Positions 13,906 through 20,790 of a stretch of DNA of 20,790 nucleotides are shown one piece after another. The DNA lies in the NCBI GenBank assembly GCA_018679295.1, contig JAHHLP010000212.1:1-20790 (forward strand). Reading direction: 5' to 3'. Below the pieces are notes generated by a model. The model ran no database searches. It saw only the letters and a program-made list of their open reading frames with translations, and was not told the DNA's origin. Numbering within the stretch: the stretch's first letter is position 1; every line of letters begins with the position of its first letter. The DNA is from Rhodothermia bacterium (GTDB lineage Bacteria > Bacteroidota > Rhodothermia > Rhodothermales > JABDKH01). The position numbers were made by a program, and so were the translations under genes.

Positions 13906-15071
13906 TCTACCGCGGGCCTTTCTAATTGCCTGGAGATATTGAGTAGAATGCCTACCATGACGCCGCCTGCGAGCATCGACGTCCCTCCATAGGAGACAAA
14001 CGGCATCGGCAGCCCTGTAACCGGCAGGAGCCCGGCTGCGACGCCGGCGTGAACAAACCCATACAGCGCAAGCATGCTGGTCAGGCCCACCGCCACAAAC
14101 AGTCCCAACGGATCCGGTGCATGTCGGGCCACGCGAAGGAGCCCGCGAAAGAGAAAGACCACAAACAGACTCAGGAGTATCAGTGCACCGATGATGCCGT
14201 ATTCCTCAGCGATAATCGCAAAGATGAAGTCGTTGTAGGGGGCCGGCAGGAAGTCGCGCTGGACGCTCTTTCCGGGACCTACACCGGCGAGCCCGCCCAT
14301 CGCAAATGCGATGCGGGCCTGCTCCGCCTGATACCCCTCGTCGGACGCGTCGAACACCTGCTCCTCCGTGGTATTCGGAAAAATCTTGAGTCCGAGGTAT
14401 GACTCGAGGCGTGCCGCGCGGTTAGGCGATGCCAGCAGCAGCATGGTTGCCAACAACGCACCCAGCAAGGCCAAGGACGTCAAGTGAAACGTATTCGCAC
14501 GCGCGACGAAGCACATCGTGAGGGCCGCCACAAGCACCATCGCAGCCGACGAAAGGTCTTCGACTCCGATGAGCATGACAGTCACCATGATCCAGGTCAG
14601 AATCGGAACGAAGGCTCGCCCAAAATCCTTGATGTACTCCTGCTTTTGCGTCAGCAAGACGGCCACGTACAGCACCAACGCTACCTTCGCCAGGTCCGAC
14701 GGCTGGAAGCCAAAACCGGCAACCTCCAGCCACCGTCGCGCGCCGCCCGACATCGTGCCAACCACCTTCACTGCCACAAGCAAGCCGAGCGAAAGGATCA
14801 ACGCCGCCTTGGCAAAGCGGGCCAGCCGACGGTAATCGATCAGACTCACGACGCCCATGGCGAGCAGCGCGATACCCACGCGGCCGAGGTGCCGAAACAG
14901 AAAACGCTCCGTATCTCCACCCGACTTCGTCTCGGCCAGAAAGCCTATGGCACTGTACACGGCGACGATGCCGAAAGCAGCCAGTCCCAACACGACCCAG
15001 ACGAGGTACTTGTCAGCCGGGTATATGGCAGCAAGGTGCCGCCCGATGATTGATTGTCGTTGTTTGCCCAT
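13902..15071 (-). CDS. ftsW: Septal peptidoglycan glycosyltransferase FtsW (SEDS family)
   Basis: A 389-residue polytopic inner-membrane protein that polymerises lipid II into glycan strands with its partner class B PBP (FtsI, encoded upstream). Seen: about ten hydrophobic helices; GARRWLEVAGFGFQPSDLAK (110-129), the classical SEDS motif; EDLSSA (171-176) where many phyla have PDLGTA; the extracellular loop PAPYNDFIFAIIAEEYGIIG (277-296) with the catalytic Asp (281); and GLLPVTGLPMPFVSYGGTSM (347-366), the C-terminal signature. The ATG at 15071 has an AAGAAGG just upstream; a GTG at 15092 would add 7 residues and has none. It lies 30 bases after murD and overlaps murG by 4 bases. Position and the SEDS partner in the same operon favour FtsW over RodA. 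Confidence 0.96.
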   Translation of the reverse strand: MGKQRQSIIGRHLAAIYPADKYLVWVVLGLAAFGIVAVYSAIGFLAETKSGGDTERFLFRHLGRVGIALLAMGVVSLIDYRRLARFAKAALILSLGLLVAVKVVGTMSGGARRWLEVAGFGFQPSDLAKVALVLYVAVLLTQKQEYIKDFGRAFVPILTWIMVTVMLIGVEDLSSAAMVLVAALTMCFVARANTFHLTSLALLGALLATMLLLASPNRAARLESYLGLKIFPNTTEEQVFDASDEGYQAEQARIAFAMGGLAGVGPGKSVQRDFLPAPYNDFIFAIIAEEYGIIGALILLSLFVVFLFRGLLRVARHAPDPLGLFVAVGLTSMLALYGFVHAGVAAGLLPVTGLPMPFVSYGGTSMLAGGVMVGILLNISRQLERPAVE

Positions 15072-15101
15072 TTGCCTTCTTCTTGACCTCACGGAGGTCT
15101 C

Positions 15102-16496
15102 TCAATTCATCTCCTGAACGATTCGCCTAAAGGTGTCGCCGCGATCGACATAGTCGTCGAACATGTCGAAGGAGGCGCACGCCGGACTGAGGAGAACTAC
15201 GCTTCCCGGTTTCGCAAGCAATCGAGCGAACTCGAGCGCCTCCTCGAGCGACTTCGCGCTGATGGACTCGCCTGCGAGGTCGCCTAGCTCTTCATGCACC
15301 TTCCCGGCACTCTCGCCTATTGCAATCAGGACCGCAACCTTCTCTCGAACGAGTTCCTTCACAGGATCGTATTCGTTGCCCTTATCCCGCCCTCCAGCAA
15401 TCAGAACAACCGGTTCTGGGAAACTCTCGAGAGCATACCAGAGGGAGTTCACGTTGGTCGCTTTCGAGTCGTTGACGTACTTGACGCCGTCGACCTCTCG
15501 CACCAACTCGAGTCGATGAGGCACGCCCTCGAAGGTCGAGAGGCTCTCGCGAATAAGCTCACTTCTTATCTCCGTGGCTCGGGCCGCTACCGCCGCTGCG
15601 AGCGAGTTGTAGAGGTTGTGTCGTCCCCGAAGGGCGACTTCGTTCACTTGCATCAGGCGCTCCTCTGCTCCTAGTGGGTTCATGATGAGTTGGTCATCCG
15701 ACAGATATCCGCCCCTGTCGACGGGCGCTTCCAGAGACACGGCCAGTGAGGTCACTCCGAGCTCAGGGTGAATGCGGGACACGCCGGTGGCTACGATTGC
15801 ATCGTCTGCGTTGTAGACCACAAAGTCGCCCTCTCTCTGGTTCTCAAAAATTCTGTACTTGCTGGCGGCGTACGCCTCGAAATTCTGACCGTAGCGGTCG
15901 AGGTGGTCAGGCGTGATGTTGAGCAATACGCTGACCTTTGGCCGAAAGGAACGAACATGGTCGAGCTGGAAGCTTGAGACCTCCAGTATTACGAACTCTT
16001 CAGGCCTCACCGAATCAGCGATCTCCGAGAATGCGCGGCCGATGTTGCCGGCGACGTGTGCGGGTCGGCCGGCAACCTCAAACACGTGTCCCAGAAGAGA
16101 TGTCGTGGTCGTCTTCCCATTCGAACCGGTTACGGCGATGATCGGGCCACGACAGACCGCGTACGCCAGCTCGATTTCTGAAATCACGGGGACCGATCTC
16201 TCGAGGGCCGACTGAATGACACTCGATGATGACGGAATACCGGGACTGGTCACGATGCAATCGGCCTCCAACACCCTGTGACTGTGACCTCCTTCCTCGA
16301 AAGGAATGTCCAGGGAGCGGAGCAGGGTTCGCGTAACCTCGTCCATTTCGCTGCCGTCGCTCACAAACACTCGGGTGCCCATGCGCGCCAGCAGCGCTGC
16401 CGCCCCGCGACCGCTTTTGCCCGCTCCGAGAACGGTTACCTGCTGCGCGTCTGTGATCTTGATCTCGTCTTCAATACGTGTCATCGAAAGACCCAT
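15102..16496 (-). CDS. murD: UDP-N-acetylmuramoyl-L-alanine--D-glutamate ligase MurD
   Basis: A 464-residue cytoplasmic Mur ligase that adds D-glutamate to UDP-MurNAc-L-Ala with ATP. Seen: the UDP-binding loop VTVLGAGKSGRGAAALL (20-36); the P-loop VTGSNGKTTTTSLLGH (122-137); NIGRAF (151-156); LEVSSFQLD (171-179), the MurD-type metal-site segment; NITPDHLDRY (193-202); the segment ASKYRIFENQ (211-220) with the Lys expected to be carbamylated; HNLYNSLAA; and KYVNDSKATN, the MurD D-S-K-A-T-N signature. Start choice is uncertain: the frame opens with a TTG at 16547, and ATGs lie at 16496 and 16484; 16496 is given, and neither has a good ribosome-binding site. The first UDP-binding strand begins soon after both. 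It follows mraY after a gap of 66 bases. Confidence 0.97.
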   Translation of the reverse strand: MGLSMTRIEDEIKITDAQQVTVLGAGKSGRGAAALLARMGTRVFVSDGSEMDEVTRTLLRSLDIPFEEGGHSHRVLEADCIVTSPGIPSSSSVIQSALERSVPVISEIELAYAVCRGPIIAVTGSNGKTTTTSLLGHVFEVAGRPAHVAGNIGRAFSEIADSVRPEEFVILEVSSFQLDHVRSFRPKVSVLLNITPDHLDRYGQNFEAYAASKYRIFENQREGDFVVYNADDAIVATGVSRIHPELGVTSLAVSLEAPVDRGGYLSDDQLIMNPLGAEERLMQVNEVALRGRHNLYNSLAAAVAARATEIRSELIRESLSTFEGVPHRLELVREVDGVKYVNDSKATNVNSLWYALESFPEPVVLIAGGRDKGNEYDPVKELVREKVAVLIAIGESAGKVHEELGDLAGESISAKSLEEALEFARLLAKPGSVVLLSPACASFDMFDDYVDRGDTFRRIVQEMN

Positions 16497-16562
16497 GTGC
16501 ACAGCGCTCGATCGGTACGGCTTTGGTTCGCAGTTCGGATCGTGCAAACGTCCACTTGCGGT

Positions 16563-17723
16563 TTAGCGGATTCTCAGGGTGAGAAGTGTCGCGATCACCG
16601 AGACCGCCGTTACGATCCAGAACCGGACAACAATCTTCGCTTCGTGCGAACCGAGCACTTCATAGTGGTGGTGAAGCGGTGCCATCCGGAAGATCCGCTT
16701 CCCCTCTCCCGACTTACGGCGTGTGTACTTGAAGTACGACGTCTGCATGATGACCGAGATGGTCTCCATGAAAAACACAGAGCACAGAAGCGGGATCAGC
16801 AGCTCCTTCTTGACCATGAGGGTCAGTGTTCCGACGGCTGCTCCAAGGGCAAGCGAGCCAGTATCCCCCATAAAGACGGTCGCCGGATAGCCGTTGTACC
16901 ACAGAAAGCCGAAACAGGCGGCAGCAAGGGCAGCGGCAAAGATTGTCAGCTCACCGGCGCCGGGCAGGTACAGCTCGTTTAGGAAGTCAGAGAGGATTCG
17001 GTTTCCGGAGATGTAGCACAGAACGACCAGTCCCAGTCCTACGATTCCTGTCGTTCCTGCCGCGAGCCCGTCGAGTCCGTCCGTCAAGTTGACGGCATTG
17101 GACACAGCCGTGATGATGAATACGCTTACCGGGACGTAGATCACCCAGCCCAAGTCGACGCCGCCATCGAAGAGGGCGCTCACGAAGTCATAGTTGAAGC
17201 GCCCGTCCGTCACAAAGGGTAGCGATGTGATTGTGTTGTACTCCTGAAACTGCGGCATGAAATAGAGAACACATCCAACGGCAAGACCGAGGCTGATCTG
17301 TCCAGCCAGTTTGATTCTGGCGGGCAGGCCGCTTTTGTCCAGCTTGACGACCTTGATGTAGTCGTCGGCAAATCCAAACGCGCCCATCCAGGCGGTTGCC
17401 ATGACGATGACCCAGACATACAACTCGGTGAGGTCGGCCCAGAGCAGCGTGGCGGTGAGGATAGAGAAGAGCATGATCACGCCACCCATAGTCGGAGTGC
17501 CACGCTTATGCGCGTGATCAATGAATCCCGCTGCGGTGCCTTCGCGAACCTGTTCTCCGAGCTGCTGGCGTGCCAGCCATTCGATGATGCGCCGGCCGAC
17601 AAAAAGGGAGAGCGTCATCGCCGTGATAGCTGCCAGCGCCGAGCGCACGGTGATAAACTGTATCACCTGGAAGCCGGGAGGCTGATACAGGCGCTCGAGG
17701 AAGTCGATTAGGTGGTAGAGCAT
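16563..17723 (-). CDS. mraY: Phospho-MurNAc-pentapeptide transferase MraY
   Basis: A 386-residue polytopic inner-membrane enzyme that transfers phospho-MurNAc-pentapeptide from UDP to undecaprenyl phosphate, forming lipid I. Seen: KRGTPTMGGVIML (73-85), the family signature; FGFADDYIK (116-124) with the Mg-binding Asp pair (120-121); NAVNLTDGLDGLAAG (209-223), the second signature; FMGDTGSLALG (284-294); and MAPLHHHYEVLG (347-358), the conserved cytoplasmic histidine loop. About ten membrane helices are visible. The length is somewhat above the usual 360 because of the extended loop near 155-195. The ATG at 17723 comes 12 bases after the murE stop; no murF lies in between, unlike in E. coli. 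Its substrate comes from the MurC/D/E/F ligases and its product goes to MurG. Confidence 0.98.
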   Translation of the reverse strand: MLYHLIDFLERLYQPPGFQVIQFITVRSALAAITAMTLSLFVGRRIIEWLARQQLGEQVREGTAAGFIDHAHKRGTPTMGGVIMLFSILTATLLWADLTELYVWVIVMATAWMGAFGFADDYIKVVKLDKSGLPARIKLAGQISLGLAVGCVLYFMPQFQEYNTITSLPFVTDGRFNYDFVSALFDGGVDLGWVIYVPVSVFIITAVSNAVNLTDGLDGLAAGTTGIVGLGLVVLCYISGNRILSDFLNELYLPGAGELTIFAAALAAACFGFLWYNGYPATVFMGDTGSLALGAAVGTLTLMVKKELLIPLLCSVFFMETISVIMQTSYFKYTRRKSGEGKRIFRMAPLHHHYEVLGSHEAKIVVRFWIVTAVSVIATLLTLRIR

Positions 17724-17735
17724 GTCGGGTGGGTT

Positions 17736-19229
17736 CTAGGACGTAAAGCCGGGGTCGGTCAGGCCAAACACGCGGCGAGCTACGACACGATCGTCAAAAG
17801 GAATCTTCACGCCGTCGACAACCTGGTAGGTTTCGTGGCCTTTGCCTGCGATTACGACGATGTCGTTCGGAGAGGCAGCAGCGGCCGCGGCCTCAATGGC
17901 CTGTTCTCGGTCCACGATCCACAGAGCGTCGTCGGGTTCGCGTAGTCCAGTCCGGATGTCATCAAGGATCCTAACCGGGTCTTCCGAACGGGGATTGTCG
18001 CTGGTGACGACTACCTGGTCGGCAAGCGACTCAGCGATTGCGCCCATTCGGGAGCGCTTATCCGGATCACGGTCGCCGCCACATCCGAAGACGCAGATGA
18101 GCCGGCTTTTCGGTGGAGCGATGGAGCGTGCAGATCTCAATACGTTGGCAAGAGCGTCAGGAGTGTGCGCGTAGTCGACGATGACGAGCCCGCCACCTGG
18201 AACCGGTAGTTGTTCAAATCTTCCCGGGACAGGCGGCGCGGCAGCCAGGGCCTCGATAACGTCCCCCGACTGAAAATCGAGAGCCCTGGCTGCGCAGTAC
18301 GCTGCGCTGATGTTGTATGCGTTGAACGAACCAACAAGGCGGTACTGTCGCGTCACGCCGTCAAGGCACAAAACGAGTCCGTCCAACCCTTTGTCCAACA
18401 CTTCGAAGCGTACATCGGCACCGTCTGACTGCCCGAAGGACAGTGTATGGGCACGGGTCTCGGAGACGACCTTTTCGGCGGAGGGATCATCTGCGTTGTA
18501 CACCGCAGTTGCGTCTGGTCCGAGACCCGTGAAAAGGAGTTTCTTGGATTCGAGATAGTTCTCAAATGAGCCGTGGTAGTCGAGGTGGTCCTGCGTCAGA
18601 TTTGTGAAGACGCCCACCTGAAATCTTAGCGCCGCGACTCGTTTCTGCTCGAGCGCGTGCGACGAGACCTCCATCGAGCATGCGCTACAGCCCTCGCTGC
18701 GCATGTCGCGTAAAAGATGCGCAAGATCGTAGGCATCCGGGGTAGTGTGCGTAGCAGGAGTTTCGCGGTCGCCTACGCGGTAGGAAATCGTGCCGATGAG
18801 CCCGCATGTCGTACCGAGTGAAGCGAGCACCTCGTAGATCAGGTATGCCGTTGTACTTTTGCCGTTTGTACCGGTAGTCCCGATCAGGGTAAGCTCCTCT
18901 CCCGGGTCATCGAAGAACCCGGCACTTAGCTCCGCCCACGCGGTCCGCGAATCAGTAACCGTGGCGAAGACGGTGCCGGGGTGGCGATTTCGCAACACGC
19001 CCGGCACCGTTTCGCACACGATGGCGATAGCTCCGTTTTCAACAGCCTTATCAATGAACAGGTGGCCGTCCACCTCATCGCCTTTTATGGCGACGAACAT
19101 CGCGTTCGGCCCAACCTTCCGGCTGTCATTCACCAGCCGGTCGATCTGAACATCCTTGTCAAACGGGTCAGCTTCGGCAAGCAGGCCCCGCCGCCGGAGT
19201 CTATCCGTAAGCGTGATTAGCCCTCTCAT
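17736..19229 (-). CDS. murE: UDP-MurNAc-L-Ala-D-Glu--meso-diaminopimelate ligase MurE
   Basis: A 497-residue cytoplasmic Mur ligase that adds the third residue of the stem peptide with ATP. Seen: VNDSRKVGPNAMFVAIKG (33-50), the UDP-MurNAc-binding signature; IGTTGTNGKSTTAYLI (116-131), the P-loop; SMEVSSHAL (185-193); NLTQDHLDYHGSFENYLESK (210-229) with the Lys expected to be carbamylated; VDYAHTPDAL (351-360); FGCGGDRDPDKR (381-392); and SDNPRSEDP (410-418). The DNPR motif marks meso-diaminopimelate specificity rather than L-lysine, so the peptidoglycan should be of the Gram-negative mDAP type. The ATG at 19229 starts at the usual family position with a GGAGG 15 bases upstream; a GTG at 19286 would add 19 unsupported residues. 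It lies between ftsI (72 bases) and mraY (12 bases). Confidence 0.97.
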   Translation of the reverse strand: MRGLITLTDRLRRRGLLAEADPFDKDVQIDRLVNDSRKVGPNAMFVAIKGDEVDGHLFIDKAVENGAIAIVCETVPGVLRNRHPGTVFATVTDSRTAWAELSAGFFDDPGEELTLIGTTGTNGKSTTAYLIYEVLASLGTTCGLIGTISYRVGDRETPATHTTPDAYDLAHLLRDMRSEGCSACSMEVSSHALEQKRVAALRFQVGVFTNLTQDHLDYHGSFENYLESKKLLFTGLGPDATAVYNADDPSAEKVVSETRAHTLSFGQSDGADVRFEVLDKGLDGLVLCLDGVTRQYRLVGSFNAYNISAAYCAARALDFQSGDVIEALAAAPPVPGRFEQLPVPGGGLVIVDYAHTPDALANVLRSARSIAPPKSRLICVFGCGGDRDPDKRSRMGAIAESLADQVVVTSDNPRSEDPVRILDDIRTGLREPDDALWIVDREQAIEAAAAAASPNDIVVIAGKGHETYQVVDGVKIPFDDRVVARRVFGLTDPGFTS

Positions 19230-19301
19230 CACCGGGTTTCCGTGCCTCCGACACGTCACCGTCCCGGTGTTCGGTCGCAGTGTCACGCTTGTATGCGACG
19301 T

Positions 19302-20790
19302 CTACTTGCATCTGATGACTGCATTCTTTTGAAGATCGCTGCCTGCCTTCGGTGACTGACTCACCACGCGGCCGTGCCCTTCGACCCGCGCACGCACGCC
19401 GAGCTTGGCCAACCAAAAAGTCGCCTGGCGTGCACTGAGACCTTCGAGGTTCGGCATCCTGGCGGCGGTGGCTTCGTCCGTAGAGCCATGATCTACCGCA
19501 AGGCGGATCTGTGCACCGCGACGTACGTCTCGGCCGGGTCGCGGACTCTGCCTGACCACTTCCAGAACGGCATCCTCTGCGTCGGGCGGATCCACCGCGT
19601 AGCCATGCGCGAGAATCCTCGAGGCGGCTACAGCGGCTGGCAAGCCATTGACGTCAGGAAGGCTGGAAAGGGAGGCGTCAGGCGAATCGCTTTCCGTGGT
19701 CGCACTCTGGGCGTCCTCTGCGAGGGCGATGGACCGTTCGCGAGCAAGGTCGGGGAAGGTGCTTATCCATCGATCCGCGATTCGCTGAAAGATGGGTGCG
19801 GCAGTGGCTCCGCCATAAATACTTGTTTCCGGTTCATCGAGAACCACGATCAGCGCGACACGCGGGTTGTCCGCCGGGAAGAACCCTACGAAAGATGCCC
19901 TCGCCTTAGATCGCGAATACGAACCGCTATGCACCTTCCATGCGGTGCCCGTCTTGCCAGCCACGCGTACGCCTTTGATCTGTGCTGACTTCGCTGTCCC
20001 GTCATTGACCACTCGCTCGAAGGCGGGCAGAAGCTTGCGGGCGGTCTTCCGCTTGAAGGCTCGTCGGATAGAATCCTGACGGGCCTCCCAAACGGTTTCG
20101 CCCGCATAGTTGCGCCGCTCTTGCAGCAAGAAGGGGCGTACCAGGAGCCCGCCGTTCGCCAACGCGCAGTACGCAGTCAGCAACTGGATAGGCGTAACGT
20201 CCACCTCGTATCCAATGCTGACAGAGGTTTTGGTTGTACCACTCCACGAAGACGGCTTCTTGAGCGAACCGCCTACCTCTCCGGGCAGGTCGATCCACGT
20301 CGGCTGACCGAAACCGAGGTTACGCGCATACTGGTAGAGGTCACCGCCGTCCAGCTTTTTGACGGCCTCCGCGATACCGATATTGCTAGAGACGGCGATG
20401 ACCTCCTGGAAGGAGATACGTCCGTGACCGTGAGTATCCCGGAGCTCTCTCCGGCCAAAGATGCGATACCCGTTTCCGGTATCGATTGAGTCATCCAGCG
20501 ACACAACCCCCTGTTCGAGGGATGCAACTGCGGAGACCAGTTTAAAGGTTGAGCCCGGCTCGATCCGGTCGGTGATGGCATGATTCCGCCGGGCTTCGGT
20601 GGGATAACGCCCGGGCCTGTTGGGATCATAGGTGGGAAAGTTCGCCATCGCCAGTACGGCACCAGTGTTGGGATCCATGGCTATTGCCGTGCCCCAGTTC
20701 GAGCCGGACTCTTCTACGCCACTCGCTAGTTCTTCTTCGACTATGGTTTGACGGATCAGGTCGATCGTCAGAACGAGAGACTCTCCATCC
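19302..20790 (-). CDS. ftsI: Septal transpeptidase FtsI/class B PBP with two PASTA domains (5' end outside window)
   Basis: The C-terminal 495 residues of a class B penicillin-binding protein; the frame is open to the right edge, so the N-terminal anchor and dimerisation domain are not seen. The visible part begins inside the transpeptidase domain, with LTIDLIRQ near its start. Catalytic motifs are all present: STFK (80-83), with the acylated Ser; SSN (134-136); and KTGTA (279-283). After about 350 an acidic Ser/Asp/Ala-rich linker leads to two PASTA-like repeats (about 377-433 and 445-495), ending at the stop. It cross-links the new septal wall in the periplasm, working with FtsW. It stands first in the visible dcw operon, before murE, the standard place for ftsI; an SpoVD-like name would apply to the same domain plan in Firmicutes. 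Confidence 0.95.
   Translation of the reverse strand, partial: DGESLVLTIDLIRQTIVEEELASGVEESGSNWGTAIAMDPNTGAVLAMANFPTYDPNRPGRYPTEARRNHAITDRIEPGSTFKLVSAVASLEQGVVSLDDSIDTGNGYRIFGRRELRDTHGHGRISFQEVIAVSSNIGIAEAVKKLDGGDLYQYARNLGFGQPTWIDLPGEVGGSLKKPSSWSGTTKTSVSIGYEVDVTPIQLLTAYCALANGGLLVRPFLLQERRNYAGETVWEARQDSIRRAFKRKTARKLLPAFERVVNDGTAKSAQIKGVRVAGKTGTAWKVHSGSYSRSKARASFVGFFPADNPRVALIVVLDEPETSIYGGATAAPIFQRIADRWISTFPDLARERSIALAEDAQSATTESDSPDASLSSLPDVNGLPAAVAASRILAHGYAVDPPDAEDAVLEVVRQSPRPGRDVRRGAQIRLAVDHGSTDEATAARMPNLEGLSARQATFWLAKLGVRARVEGHGRVVSQSPKAGSDLQKNAVIRCK

Noticed and set aside
16278..16982. Plus-strand frame of 234 codons opposite murD and mraY
   Set aside because: Spans two conserved genes on the other strand; Cys/His/Arg-rich product is typical of antisense noise.

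Overview
This window is chromosomal DNA of moderately high GC from a Gram-negative bacterium, most likely Bacteroidota in the broad sense and, as an inference, the Rhodothermota/Rhodothermales side. The right two thirds is a dcw (division and cell wall) cluster on the minus strand, in the order ftsI-murE-mraY-murD-ftsW-murG-murC-ftsQ-ftsA-ftsZ. No murF lies between murE and mraY, and no murB or ddl lies between murC and ftsQ; this layout is usual in Bacteroidota. MurE carries the DNPR motif of meso-diaminopimelate-adding enzymes, FtsW has an EDLSSA loop in place of PDLGTA, and the inositol-phosphate synthase is of the type I know from Bacteroides-like bacteria.

Layout, left to right. (a) 1-3601, minus strand: an apparent surface-glycan operon, transcribed right to left, with a GT2 glycosyltransferase, a doubtful small ORF, a membrane-anchored SAM methyltransferase, a polytopic protein resembling the LPG-synthase/flippase-like family, and a GT8-like glycosyltransferase cut by the left edge. 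(b) 3602-3840: a divergent intergenic region with a 15-base palindrome. (c) 3841-5909, plus strand: myo-inositol-1-phosphate synthase overlapping by 4 bases a stand-alone CTP:inositol-1-phosphate cytidylyltransferase, which together predict glucose-6-phosphate -> inositol-1-phosphate -> CDP-inositol. (d) 5928-7598, minus strand: an unrecognised 556-residue protein with a signal peptide, a periplasmic glycosidase-like domain and about six membrane helices. (e) 7676-7718: an intrinsic terminator closing the dcw operon. (f) 7859-20790, minus strand: the dcw cluster, running off the right edge inside ftsI.

The dcw genes are tightly packed (two ATGA overlaps, and gaps of 8 to about 85 bases) and the only clear terminator is after ftsZ, so they probably form one long transcriptional unit. 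They build lipid II (MurE, MraY, MurD, MurG, MurC), polymerise and cross-link it at the septum (FtsW, FtsI) and organise the divisome (FtsQ, FtsA, FtsZ). I found no RNA genes, CRISPR arrays, transposases or phage genes. The best candidates for undescribed biology are the CDP-inositol pair beside glycan-modifying genes, and the glycosidase-like/polytopic membrane protein after ftsZ.
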